From Bacillus sp. RO1 (lineage in GTDB: Bacteria > Bacillota > Bacilli > Bacillales > Bacillaceae_I), in the NCBI RefSeq assembly GCF_012524115.1, contig NZ_JAAZWB010000036.1, forward strand, positions 1 to 36,405: DNA of 36,405 nucleotides, written 5' to 3'. The notes under the pieces are model-generated. The model saw nothing but the letters and a program-made list of their open reading frames with translations. It was not told the DNA's origin and ran no database searches. The translations under genes and the position numbers were made by a program. Below are positions 22,212 to 30,016 of this stretch, piece after piece. How positions within the stretch are numbered: position 1 is the stretch's first letter; the number at the start of each line of letters is the position of its first letter.

Positions 22212-22826
22212 TTGCAATTACATCTTATTACCGATGGTAAAAAAACAAAGGAAGAGCTTGTAGCCATCTTGTGTAAAGTCAATGAGTCAGTGGATTTCAT
22301 CCATATAAGAGAAAAACACCTAAGTGCAATGGAGGTCTTTGAACTGGTTGATGAGTTGATTAGATCTGGAGTCCGACCGGAAAAAATTATCATAAACGAC
22401 CGAGTTGATGTTGCCCATGTGCTTAATGTCGGAGGAGTAAATCTGGCCTATCACAGTCTTGGAGTTTCTGAGATTTGCAGAAATTTTCCCGCCTTAAGGG
22501 TTGGTAAGTCTGTACATAGTTACGAAGAAGCAATACAGGCAGAAAGGGACGGGGCTGATTTTATCCTATACGGCCATATTTATTTGACCTCTTCCAAGAA
22601 GGGGTTGATACCTAAAGGTTTGATGGAATTAAGAAAACTAACAAAGTCTTTAAAGATACCCGTTATTGCCATAGGTGGAATAACTCCTGACAAACTAAAG
22701 GAACTTAGGGTTTCAGGGGCTGGGGGGATTGCGGTTATGTCAGGAATAATGGATGCAGAAGATAACGTTCATGCAGCGAATGCTTTTCAAGCAGCATTGC
22801 TCGCCGAAAAGGAGGAGATTGGATGA
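22212..22826 (+). CDS. tenI: Thiazole tautomerase
   Basis: A 204-aa TIM-barrel protein of the ThiE superfamily. In B. subtilis TenI aromatises the thiazole carboxylate made by ThiG. The catalytic histidine H122 is at the same number here (LYGHIYLTSSKKG), and the residues needed for thiamin phosphate synthase activity are not conserved, so it is not a second ThiE. Translation starts with TTG at 22212 after GGGTGAGG. The last codons overlap thiO (ATGA). First gene of tenI-thiO-thiS-thiG-thiF-thiD-thiE. Confidence 0.9.
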   Translation: MQLHLITDGKKTKEELVAILCKVNESVDFIHIREKHLSAMEVFELVDELIRSGVRPEKIIINDRVDVAHVLNVGGVNLAYHSLGVSEICRNFPALRVGKSVHSYEEAIQAERDGADFILYGHIYLTSSKKGLIPKGLMELRKLTKSLKIPVIAIGGITPDKLKELRVSGAGGIAVMSGIMDAEDNVHAANAFQAALLAEKEEIG

Positions 22827-23953
22827 ATAAAAGCCATGACGTAATTATTATTGGAGGTGGTGTAAACGGGTGTTCCATTGCTTATTACCTTGCTCGTGAA
22901 GGCAAAAGTGTATTGCTTTTGGAAAGGGAAAAGTTGGCGGGGAAGGCATCGAGTGCCGCAGCCGGCATGCTCGGAGCACAAGTGGAAGTGACGAGAGAAG
23001 GAGCACTTTTTGATATTGCAAAAGAAAGCAGGGCTATGTTTCCTTCGCTTCAATACGAATTGAAAGAGCAGTCGGGTATCGACATAGAGCTTGTGCAGAA
23101 AGGGATGCTGAAGCTTGCAAGGAATGAGGAAGAGGCTAGGAACCTGAGAAGTATGATTGCCTTCCAACAAAAATTAGGGGAGAGGGCAAAGTGGCTTGAT
23201 AGGGAACAAGTAGTAGAAAGGGAAGGGCAACTTTCTCAAGCTTTATTGGGAGCAATGGATATTCCTATGGATGGTCATGTCAATCCCGAACGACTCACAC
23301 AAGCATTTGCGAAATCAGCGGTCAACCTTGGAGCGGAAGTGAAAGAGTATGTAGAGGTGTACTCGCTAATCATGGATGGAAGTGCTGTTAGAGGTGTGGA
23401 AACCAACAACGGAGTTTTTTATGGGGAAAATATTGTAGTGGCAGCTGGTGCTTGGAGTAAAAGGCTGCTTGAGGAGTGTGGAGTGAGCATTCCTGCTTAT
23501 CCAGTAAAGGGGGAGTGCTTTTCTGTCATCTCAGATCGACCATTGCTCACAAGTACTATTTTTACTGAAAGCTGTTACCTTGTTCCGAAGAGTGGAAACA
23601 GACTGGTTATAGGAGCCACGATGATACCTGACACTTTTTCTGAAAATGTTACTGTAGGGGGGCTTTTTCAGTTAATGGAAGAGGCTGCCGGTGTGCTTCC
23701 CGCTTTGAAAAGTGCCACTTTTGAACAATCCTGGTCGGGGATACGACCTCAAACGGGGGATGGCCTCCCATATCTCGGGCAGCATCCAAAGTTTAAGAAT
23801 CTCATTATCGCAACCGGTCATTACCGTAATGGGATTTTGCTTTCACCTATCACAGGGAAACTTGTATCTATGATAATTAAGGGTGTGGCTATGCCAGGTT
23901 ACATGGAAGCATTCAAGATAGATAGATTAATAGATTATGCAAGGGGTGAGTAG
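22823..23953 (+). CDS. thiO: Glycine oxidase
   Basis: A 376-aa FAD-dependent oxidase that turns glycine into the imine (dehydroglycine) used for thiazole formation. N-terminal dinucleotide fold GGGVNGCSIAYYLAREG (12-28) with the acidic end of strand 2 (LLLERE), GWxAAGML-like segment SAAAGMLGAQVE, and the C-terminal WSGIRPQTGDGLPYLG motif that contacts FAD and substrate. Length matches B. subtilis ThiO (369 aa). Overlaps tenI by 4 nt; 3 nt separate it from thiS. Confidence 0.94.
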   Translation: MNKSHDVIIIGGGVNGCSIAYYLAREGKSVLLLEREKLAGKASSAAAGMLGAQVEVTREGALFDIAKESRAMFPSLQYELKEQSGIDIELVQKGMLKLARNEEEARNLRSMIAFQQKLGERAKWLDREQVVEREGQLSQALLGAMDIPMDGHVNPERLTQAFAKSAVNLGAEVKEYVEVYSLIMDGSAVRGVETNNGVFYGENIVVAAGAWSKRLLEECGVSIPAYPVKGECFSVISDRPLLTSTIFTESCYLVPKSGNRLVIGATMIPDTFSENVTVGGLFQLMEEAAGVLPALKSATFEQSWSGIRPQTGDGLPYLGQHPKFKNLIIATGHYRNGILLSPITGKLVSMIIKGVAMPGYMEAFKIDRLIDYARGE

Positions 23954-23956
23954 GAG

Positions 23957-24160
23957 ATGAAGCTGATTATTAATGGTGACGCTATGGAAATTCCAGAATC
24001 CGTGAAGACTGTATCGGAATTGCTAGAGCATTTTCAACTGGATCAGAAGGTAGTCATAGTGGAAAAAAACAAAGAGATTTTACAAAAGGAACAACATGTA
24101 GTGGTAAGTGTGCAAAATGGAGATCAATTAGAATTAGTACATTTCGTAGGAGGCGGTTAA
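23957..24160 (+). CDS. thiS: Thiamin sulfur carrier protein
   Basis: A 67-aa ubiquitin-like carrier. It ends in VGGG; the C-terminal Gly is adenylated by ThiF and then thiocarboxylated, and delivers sulfur to ThiG. TAGGAG precedes the ATG, and thiG starts 1 nt after its stop. Confidence 0.95.
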   Translation: MKLIINGDAMEIPESVKTVSELLEHFQLDQKVVIVEKNKEILQKEQHVVVSVQNGDQLELVHFVGGG

Positions 24161-24161
24161 T

Positions 24162-24929
24162 ATGTTGAAAATTGGTACATATTCATTTAATTCCAGGTTG
24201 TTGTTGGGAACAGGGAAGTACCCAGACTTTGATATCCAAAAGCAGGCAGTGGATGTTTCCGGTTCGGAAATACTGACATTTGCGGTTAGAAGAATGAACA
24301 TATTTGAAGCAAGTCAGCCAAATTTTTTGGAAAAGCTAGATTTGGAGAAATATACGTTGTTGCCGAACACAGCAGGTGCTAAAACGGCCGAAGAAGCTGT
24401 AAGGATTGCCAAGCTTGCGAATGCTTCTGGTCTGTGCGACATGATCAAGGTGGAAGTGATCGGTTGTTGGAAAACACTACTGCCAGATCCAGTAGAGACG
24501 TTGAAGGCCACGGAAGAACTATTAAAAGAAGGCTTTACAGTTCTACCATACACTTCAGATGATGTCGTGCTTGCTAGAAAACTAGAAGAGCTTGGTGCCC
24601 ACGCCATTATGCCAGGCGCGTCCCCAATCGGCTCCGGACAAGGAATCATTAACGAATTGAACTTGGGCTTTATTATCGAACAATCCCATGTGCCGGTTAT
24701 CGTGGATGCAGGGATAGGTTCCCCTGCAGATGCAGCGAAAGCCATGGAATTGGGAGCGGATGGAGTACTATTGAACACGGCCGTTTCAGCAGCAAAAGAT
24801 CCTGTAAAAATGGCAGAGGCCATGAAACTTGCGATTGAAGCTGGGCGACTAGGATTTGAGGCTGGAAGAATGGAAAAGAAACGTTACGCGACAGCCAGCA
24901 GCCCAAGTGAAGGAATGAGTGTCGGGTAA
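24162..24929 (+). CDS. thiG: Thiazole synthase
   Basis: A 255-aa TIM-barrel enzyme that condenses DXP, dehydroglycine and ThiS-thiocarboxylate into the thiazole moiety. The Schiff-base lysine is K96 (DMIKVEVIG), identical in number to B. subtilis ThiG. Phosphate-binding motifs [11 protein letters not shown] and GVLLNTAVS are present. Its stop overlaps the thiF start by one base (TAATG). Confidence 0.96.
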   Translation: MLKIGTYSFNSRLLLGTGKYPDFDIQKQAVDVSGSEILTFAVRRMNIFEASQPNFLEKLDLEKYTLLPNTAGAKTAEEAVRIAKLANASGLCDMIKVEVIGCWKTLLPDPVETLKATEELLKEGFTVLPYTSDDVVLARKLEELGAHAIMPGASPIGSGQGIINELNLGFIIEQSHVPVIVDAGIGSPADAAKAMELGADGVLLNTAVSAAKDPVKMAEAMKLAIEAGRLGFEAGRMEKKRYATASSPSEGMSVG

Positions 24930-25957
24930 TGGACCGATATTCACGACAGACTCTGTTCGCACCGATTGGATTGGACGGCCAAAAAAGCATAGGTGACAAA
25001 CATGTGTTGCTGATCGGTGCCGGGGCGTTGGGTACAGGAAATGCGGAAGCACTAGTAAGAGCGGGAGTCGGAAAGCTCACGATAATAGACAGGGATTATG
25101 TGGAGTGGAGCAACCTGCAACGCCAACAGCTTTATTCCGAGCAGGATGCACATAGAAAGCTTCCGAAAGCGGTGGCAGCAAAAGAGCGTCTGCAGCAAAT
25201 AAATTCAGAAGTGGATTTAGATGCTCGGGTTGCGGATGTGACGACAGAACTGTTGGATACGCTAGTGAAAAATGAGAGTTTTGACCTGTTGCTTGATGCG
25301 ACCGATAACTTTGATATTCGCATGATTATGAATGATATTAGTCAAAAGCATGAGATCCCTTGGATATATGGGGCGTGTGTGGGAAGCTACGGCATCACGT
25401 TTACCATTTTTCCAGGGGAAACTCCCTGCTTGCAGTGTTTACTGAAAACCGTTCCACTAGGAGGAGCAACCTGCGATACAGTTGGAATTATTACTCCTGC
25501 TGTGGGAATGGTAGTTGCGCATCAAGTTGCAGAGGCTTTAAAAATATTATCCGGGAACCTTGAAGACTGCAATCGAAAGCTTGTTTCCTTTGATCTGTGG
25601 AAGAATCAGTATGTCTCCTTGAATGTAGAAAAATTAAAGGACCCTAAGTGCCTAAGCTGTGGAGAAAATAGGATCTATCCCCATCTATCTTTTGAAAACC
25701 AGACGAAAACGGCCGTCTTATGCGGAAGAGACTCCGTACAAATAAGGCCTGCGGAAACTTTTTCTGGAGGTAGGAGTCTGAAGGGAGTTAAAGAACTTTT
25801 GTCTTCCCAAGGCATAAAGGTCGAAGCTAATCCATATTTGGTAGCTTTTCAAGTAGAAAGCCATCGCTTGGTAGCTTTCCAGGACGGTAGAGTGCTAGTT
25901 CATGGAACAAAAGATATTGCTAGGGCAAAAACATTGTATCACCGATATTTAGGTTAA
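24929..25957 (+). CDS. thiF: ThiS adenylyltransferase
   Basis: A 342-aa E1-like enzyme (ThiF/MoeB family) activating the ThiS C-terminus. ATP site GAGALGTGNAE (30-40), IDRDYVEWSNLQRQ (53-66) and D126 (DATDNFD); zinc-binding cysteines C167/C170 (CLQC) and C241/C244 (CLSC). C182 (TCDTVG) corresponds to the reactive Cys of E. coli ThiF. The C-terminal about 95 residues are a small extra domain as in Bacillus ThiF. MoeB is the alternative, but the operon decides for ThiF. Confidence 0.93.
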   Translation: MDRYSRQTLFAPIGLDGQKSIGDKHVLLIGAGALGTGNAEALVRAGVGKLTIIDRDYVEWSNLQRQQLYSEQDAHRKLPKAVAAKERLQQINSEVDLDARVADVTTELLDTLVKNESFDLLLDATDNFDIRMIMNDISQKHEIPWIYGACVGSYGITFTIFPGETPCLQCLLKTVPLGGATCDTVGIITPAVGMVVAHQVAEALKILSGNLEDCNRKLVSFDLWKNQYVSLNVEKLKDPKCLSCGENRIYPHLSFENQTKTAVLCGRDSVQIRPAETFSGGRSLKGVKELLSSQGIKVEANPYLVAFQVESHRLVAFQDGRVLVHGTKDIARAKTLYHRYLG

Positions 25958-25972
25958 GGGTGGGAGAAGGTT

Positions 25973-26776
25973 ATGGTAGCAAAAGTATTAACAATAGCAG
26001 GTTCCGATAGTGGCGGAGGGGCTGGCATTCAAGCTGATATAAAAACATTTCAGGAGCTGGATGTGTATGGGATGTCTGCCATCACCGCCCTTACAGCCCA
26101 AAACACATTAGGGGTTCAAAACGTCTTTCCGATACCTGTTGACATGGTGTTAGAGCAATTGAATTCTATTGCAGAGGATTTGCGACCGGATGCATTAAAG
26201 ACTGGAATGCTTTTCAGTGGCGTCATTATTGAATCGGTAGCCGATAAGATTAAAGAATACGGCTGGGGAAATGTAGTGGTGGATCCTGTCATGATAGCCA
26301 AAGGCGGAGCAAGACTTTTACAGGATGATTCCATCAAAGCTATTCGCGAAAAACTCTTACCAATTGCGACTGTAACGACGCCAAATATCCCTGAAGCGGA
26401 AGTGCTGACGGAAATGACGTTGGATACAATGGACAGGAGGAAGAAAGCAGCTCGAATGCTTCATAAACTTGGCTCTTCCCATGTTGTCATCAAAGGTGGA
26501 CATGGGCAAGAGGACGAGTTAGTGGATCTTGTTTATGATGGCCATAGATTTTTTGAGATGAAAAGTATGCGCATTGATACAAGGCACACTCATGGAACCG
26601 GGTGTACGTTTGCAGCAGCCATCGCAGCAGGTCTTGCAAAAGGTTGTACAGCAGAGGATGCTATATTGACGGCAAAGCGATTTATTTATCATGCCATTGA
26701 GGTAGAGCTTGGAATTGGTAGTGGTCATGGTCCAACCAATCATTGGGCATACCGGAAAGCAGGTGTTGGGGTATGA
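25973..26776 (+). CDS. thiD: Hydroxymethylpyrimidine (phosphate) kinase
   Basis: A 267-aa ribokinase-fold enzyme that phosphorylates HMP and HMP-P to HMP-PP. Features: GSDSGGGAGIQADIKTF (10-26), DPVMIAKGGARL and the anion-hole motif HGTGCTFAAAIAAGL (about 208-222) with the family Cys. Ribokinase relatives such as pyridoxine kinase PdxK are possible in principle, but the operon supports ThiD. Stop overlaps the thiE start (ATGA). Confidence 0.94.
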   Translation: MVAKVLTIAGSDSGGGAGIQADIKTFQELDVYGMSAITALTAQNTLGVQNVFPIPVDMVLEQLNSIAEDLRPDALKTGMLFSGVIIESVADKIKEYGWGNVVVDPVMIAKGGARLLQDDSIKAIREKLLPIATVTTPNIPEAEVLTEMTLDTMDRRKKAARMLHKLGSSHVVIKGGHGQEDELVDLVYDGHRFFEMKSMRIDTRHTHGTGCTFAAAIAAGLAKGCTAEDAILTAKRFIYHAIEVELGIGSGHGPTNHWAYRKAGVGV

Positions 26777-27420
26777 AAAGGGAGTGGTTGAATCTATATT
26801 TTGTGATGGGCAGTGCTGATTGTGATGATCGAGATCCTAGTGGAGTTCTGCAGCAAGCAATTAACGGAGGAGTAAGTTTTTTTCAGTTTCGTGAGAAAGG
26901 GCATGGTGCCAAGGTAGGGATAGAAAAAAGCAAGCTTGCATGGGAACTTAAGGAAATCTGTAAGAGGCATAATATCCCTTTTATTGTGAATGATGACATT
27001 GATTTAGCTTTGGAAGTTGAAGCGGATGGCGTGCATATTGGGCAAGAAGATACACCTTTTTCAGTGGTGGCGGAACGTCTAACACCTGGGATGATTATTG
27101 GTGTTTCTTGTCACACTCTGGAAGAGGCTGCAGCTGCTGTGGATGATGGCGCAGATTACATCGGAGTGGGTCCCATGTATTTTACTTCCACAAAAAAAGA
27201 CATTAGGGAAGTGAAGGGGCCAGAGGTAATCAGTGAGATTAGGAACGCTGGCTTGACGGTTCCAATAGTGGGCATTGGCGGTATTACTGTTGAAAATGCA
27301 GCAAAGGTGTTAGCGGCTGGAGCGGATGGAGTCGCAGTGATTTCTGCCATTTCAAAGGCGGCATCACCTATGGAAGCTGCGGCAGGTTTTTGTCATATTC
27401 ACAACATTGTCAAAAATTAA
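26773..27420 (+). CDS. thiE: Thiamin phosphate synthase
   Basis: Joins HMP-PP and thiazole phosphate to thiamin phosphate. 215 aa from ATG 26773; an in-frame ATG ten codons upstream lies inside thiD and lacks a separate ribosome site, while the chosen ATG forms the usual ATGA overlap. Motifs: FFQFREKG (pyrimidine site), NDDIDLALEVEADGVHIGQED (Mg/pyrophosphate site), GVSCHTLEEA, DYIGVGPMYFTSTKKD and IGGITVENAA. It closes the operon; in B. subtilis thiE sits elsewhere with thiM. Confidence 0.94.
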   Translation: MKREWLNLYFVMGSADCDDRDPSGVLQQAINGGVSFFQFREKGHGAKVGIEKSKLAWELKEICKRHNIPFIVNDDIDLALEVEADGVHIGQEDTPFSVVAERLTPGMIIGVSCHTLEEAAAAVDDGADYIGVGPMYFTSTKKDIREVKGPEVISEIRNAGLTVPIVGIGGITVENAAKVLAAGADGVAVISAISKAASPMEAAAGFCHIHNIVKN

Positions 27421-27487
27421 TCACTAAATCTACTAAACAATGGTATAATAAAATCACCATTTACTTTATAACATGTTTGCATGTAGT

Positions 27488-27522
27488 CCCCTGCTCTTAA
27501 TTTGAGAGCAGGGGTATTTTTT
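27488..27522 (+). terminator. Terminator of the thi operon
   Basis: The perfect 10-bp stem CCCCTGCTCT/AGAGCAGGGG is followed by TATTTTTTT. Confidence 0.9.
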
Positions 27523-27573
27523 TGTGGAAACAAAGAGCCTGCCTCATAAATGCAGCAAGCCTCTCATCACATT

Positions 27574-28803
27574 TTATTTTACAACCGCTTCTTCCTTCTT
27601 CATATCAATGAAAGGTCCGAAAAATTCGTATTTAATGTTTTCCTCCGCAACTCCAAGTTTACCAAGCATGGAGATGATAAACTTCATGAAAGGAACTGGT
27701 CCACACACATAATACAGAGTATCTTTGTCTATGTTCATCGCTTTAAACATCTTTTCCGTGATGTAACCTTGTTCATGGAAAGCTCCTAATCGTATATCCT
27801 CTTCTAATGGATTTTCATAAACAAAAAGCTTTTTCCCGTTTTCCATCAAGTCGATGGTTTCCCTAACCTCGTCTTTAAAAGCATGTACAGAGCCGTTTCT
27901 GGAAGCATGAATGAAAGTGGTTGGTCTTGATGGTTGTTCTTTCGCAATGGTCTTCAACATACTTAGCAGTGGGGTGATTCCAACCCCACCGCTTATCAAG
28001 AAAACAGGTGTGTCTTGTTTTGTTTCAAGAATGAAGTCACCAGCTGGTGCAGTCACTTCCAAGGTATGCCCTGGTTCCACCTGATCATGAAGGTAATTGG
28101 ATACTACCCCATCAGGAACACCCTTTTCTTTTTTGACAGAGATTCGGAAGTATTCCCCGTTACTTGCATCAGATAAACTGTACTGGCGATTGTAAAAGTT
28201 CATTTCTCCTGGTATAGAGGTTCTAATAGTGATGTATTGTCCAGGGATGAAAGACGGTACATGAGACCCATCAGACGGCTTCAAGTAGAAGGAAGTAATG
28301 AGCTCACTTTCCTCGACTTTTTCCACCACTTCAAAGTTTTTGAAATCCTCCCAGCCGCCCGTTTGTTGCGCTGCTGTTTCATACATTTCTTTCTCAACAG
28401 AAATGAAGACATCTGCAATGGCTCCATATGCTTCTCCCCAAGCTGCAATAATTTCATCTGTTGCTGCATCTCCAAGAACTGCCTTGATTGCTTTAAGTAA
28501 ATGATCGCCGACTATAGGATAATGTTCTGGTTTAACAACCAAGCTTCGATGTTTATGGGCAATCTGTTTGACCGCTGGTAAAAGAACTTCCAATTGATCG
28601 ATGTATGTAGCTGCTGCATATATCGTGTTTGCTAAAGCGGTTTGCTGTCGACCTTTCTTTTGGTTGGCATGATTAAAAATATTTAATAACTCAGGGTGGT
28701 TGGAAAATAGTGTTTTATAGAAATGCGTTGTAATCTCTTCACCTTTTACGGCTAACACTGGAGCAGTTGATTTTACAATTTGAATAGTGGTTGAGCTAAG
28801 CAT
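27574..28803 (-). CDS. hmp: Flavohemoglobin (nitric oxide dioxygenase)
   Basis: Detoxifies NO to nitrate using O2 and NAD(P)H. 409 aa: globin domain (1-140) with Y29, Q53, proximal H85, Y95 and E137 placed almost exactly as in E. coli Hmp; FAD-binding ferredoxin-reductase domain (about 150-255, NRQYSLSD at 204-211); NAD domain (GGVGITPLLSM, YYVCGPVPFM). Monocistronic. Two NsrR-like operators overlap its promoter. Function is firm. Confidence 0.95.
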   Translation of the reverse strand: MLSSTTIQIVKSTAPVLAVKGEEITTHFYKTLFSNHPELLNIFNHANQKKGRQQTALANTIYAAATYIDQLEVLLPAVKQIAHKHRSLVVKPEHYPIVGDHLLKAIKAVLGDAATDEIIAAWGEAYGAIADVFISVEKEMYETAAQQTGGWEDFKNFEVVEKVEESELITSFYLKPSDGSHVPSFIPGQYITIRTSIPGEMNFYNRQYSLSDASNGEYFRISVKKEKGVPDGVVSNYLHDQVEPGHTLEVTAPAGDFILETKQDTPVFLISGGVGITPLLSMLKTIAKEQPSRPTTFIHASRNGSVHAFKDEVRETIDLMENGKKLFVYENPLEEDIRLGAFHEQGYITEKMFKAMNIDKDTLYYVCGPVPFMKFIISMLGKLGVAEENIKYEFFGPFIDMKKEEAVVK

Positions 28804-28826
28804 CTGAATTCCTCCCTGTTAATATA

Positions 28827-28849
28827 AAGGTATATTTTAAATGCATCTT
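28827..28849 (-). promoter_or_regulatory. NsrR-like operator 1 of hmp
   Basis: A 23-bp 11-1-11 inverted repeat: minus-strand left arm AAGATGCATTT, central A, right arm AAATATACCTT (8 of 11 pairs symmetric). It fits the known NsrR pattern AAGATGCATTT-N-AAATGCATCTT and lies directly downstream of the -10 box (TATAAT at 28851-28856). Confidence 0.7.
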
Positions 28850-28850
28850 T

Positions 28851-28879
28851 ATTATAAGATATAGTGGTGATAAAAGTAA
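28851..28879 (-). promoter_or_regulatory. Promoter of hmp
   Basis: On the minus strand TTACTT (28874-28879), 17 bp, TATAAT (28851-28856). Start of transcription near 28844, inside operator 1. Confidence 0.65.
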
Positions 28880-28896
28880 TATATCAAATACATCTT
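28874..28896 (-). promoter_or_regulatory. NsrR-like operator 2 of hmp
   Basis: Minus-strand left arm AAGATGTATTT is a near-perfect NsrR half site; the other arm is weaker (7 of 11 pairs). It overlaps the -35 element. Confidence 0.5.
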
Positions 28897-28965
28897 TAAC
28901 AAATTGGTCACATGTCGGGCTTAGCATTGGATTCTACTTCTCTGAATAATTCATAAAAACCAAAA

Positions 28966-28996
28966 TAAAAAGACCCCCATCACTGGGGGTCTTTTA
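28966..28996. terminator. Terminator of the cold-shock gene
   Basis: AAAAGACCCCC/GGGGGTCTTTT stem with a 6-nt loop; T-rich on both sides. It ends the csp transcript on the minus strand. Confidence 0.9.
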
Positions 28997-29012
28997 TATG
29001 CTGTGCTATAAA

Positions 29013-29213
29013 TTATGCTTTAACTACGTTAGCAGCTTGGTCGCCACGGTTACCTTGAACGATTTCAAAAGTAACAGATTGACCTTCTTCTAAAGATTTG
29101 AAACCTTCGCCTTGGATCGCTGAGAAGTGAACGAATACGTCGTCTCCGTCTTGGCGCTCGATGAATCCGAAACCTTTTTCTGCATTAAACCATTTTACTG
29201 TACCTTGTAACAT
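29013..29213 (-). CDS. Cold-shock protein (CspA/CspB family)
   Basis: A 66-aa single OB-fold RNA chaperone. [18 protein letters not shown] holds RNP1 (KGFGFI) and VFVHF is RNP2; the rest follows B. subtilis CspB closely ([22 protein letters not shown]). The open frame extends 57 codons further upstream, but that is the mRNA leader: GGAGG lies 6 nt before the ATG at 29213 and the length is right only from there. Which of the Csp paralogues it is cannot be told. Confidence 0.95.
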   Translation of the reverse strand: MLQGTVKWFNAEKGFGFIERQDGDDVFVHFSAIQGEGFKSLEEGQSVTFEIVQGNRGDQAANVVKA

Positions 29214-29330
29214 GTTGTTACCTCCTAGTGTGCTTGCACACAATGTATTACTATTCTTGCTCTTAGAAATATCAAGGCGAAAGTTAAATCTTAACTTTGA
29301 ATCCTTACATACCGAACAAAAATAATTCTT
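29214..29330 (-). promoter_or_regulatory. 5' leader of the cold-shock mRNA
   Basis: The leader shows two hairpins: GTGTGC-tt-GCACAC (29228-29241), a perfect palindrome that abuts the Shine-Dalgarno, and AAAGTTAA/TTAACTTT (29280-29298). Structured leaders are typical of csp mRNAs, but I cannot identify a defined cold box. The region 29331-29500 is AT-rich and shows only a short GGGTCtGACCC repeat (29437-29446). Confidence 0.45.
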
Positions 29331-29506
29331 CTTAAGAATAACAGTAAAATCCCAAAATAGCAACCCACCAGCACAAAACCCCAATTGTACGTGTGCTTAT
29401 TATAGAGGGGGGAATTTTCCTGTGCGGGTCTGACCCCTTCTTTTAATTTAATAAATGTAACATCAGTGAAATATTTAAATTATTTTAATTTTGGTAATTT
29501 TGGTGA

Positions 29507-29536
29507 TTGACAAGTGCTTGTATGGGGTGGTAAGTT
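29507..29536 (+). promoter_or_regulatory. Candidate promoter of the bmr operon
   Basis: Consensus TTGACA (29507-29512), an 18-bp spacer and a weak -10 TAAGTT (29531-29536), about 55 nt before the leader peptide ORF. Confidence 0.4.
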
Positions 29537-29591
29537 TAAAAAGTGGAAATTATATGAAACTAAATCAAATTTTAAGGAAAGGGAGGGTTCG

Positions 29592-29693
29592 ATGATGATT
29601 AAGTTTGTGACAATTGAAATTGTAGATCGTAAATTCATCAATTTAATAAATCTCGTGACCTGTCCTGTTAGAAATTCGGTTATTGTATTTTAA
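29592..29693 (+). CDS. bmrB: BmrB-like regulatory leader peptide (33 aa)
   Basis: A short ORF (MMIKFVTIEIVDRK... ending SVIVF) with a strong Shine-Dalgarno, GGGAGGG, 5 nt upstream. It lies upstream of bmrCD as bmrB does in B. subtilis, where its translation controls a terminator. Here codons for LVTC contain GTGACCTGT (29655-29663), complementary to ACAGGTCAC (29751-29759) in the terminator 5' arm. Identification is by position and RNA logic; I did not align it to B. subtilis BmrB. Confidence 0.65.
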   Translation: MMIKFVTIEIVDRKFINLINLVTCPVRNSVIVF

Positions 29694-29749
29694 TCGTCGA
29701 ATTATCTATTCCTTTTAACGTATAGGCGTAAGGATAACTTTGGAGGATA

Positions 29750-29786
29750 CACAGGTCACCATCAGGGCGTGACGTGTGCTTTTTTT
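29750..29786 (+). terminator. Attenuator terminator of the bmr operon
   Basis: CACAGGTCAC (29750-29759) pairs with GTGACGTGTG (29769-29778), one mismatch in ten, followed by seven T. The 5' arm is also complementary to part of the leader ORF, so the two structures exclude each other. Confidence 0.85.
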
Positions 29787-29798
29787 ATGGAGAAAAAA

Positions 29799-29836
29799 GG
29801 TGGCATACCGAGGAACGTTCGGTATGCCACCTTTTT
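29799..29836 (+). terminator. Second strong terminator hairpin before bmrC
   Basis: A perfect 13-bp stem, GGTGGCATACCGA/TCGGTATGCCACC with a 7-nt loop, followed by T5. It is only 12 nt downstream of the attenuator. Either readthrough is required to pass it, or a second promoter lies after it (TATAAT at 29851-29856 lacks a good -35). Confidence 0.8.
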
Positions 29837-29918
29837 GTTTTGATTTATTTCTATAATTTTCCAAATTTAAAATAACTGGGAGCAACAACACTTCCATATA
29901 AAACAGGAGGAATACAAA

Positions 29919-29975
29919 ATGGGAAATATTTACATTAGGTTAATGATGTACAAAGTGGCTTCGGATGGAGGGTAG
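29919..29975 (+). CDS. Possible second leader ORF (18 aa) before bmrC
   Basis: ATG at 29919 with consensus AGGAGG 8 nt upstream (29905-29910) encodes MGNIYIRLMMYKVASDGG, ending 41 nt before bmrC. The ribosome site is stronger than that of bmrC itself. It could be another regulatory peptide or only a ribosome landing site; not recognised. Confidence 0.4.
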   Translation: MGNIYIRLMMYKVASDGG

Positions 29976-30016
29976 CAAGAAACTTGAATTCAGCTTAGAA
30001 GGGAGAGTTTTTCATT

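Noticed and set aside
27439-27463. AATGGT/ACCATT hairpin after thiE
   Set aside because: Short stem without a T run; the strong terminator at 27488 accounts for transcript ending.
29214-29384. 57-codon N-terminal extension of the cold-shock protein
   Set aside because: This is the mRNA leader; the 66-aa product from 29213 has the correct length and ribosome site.
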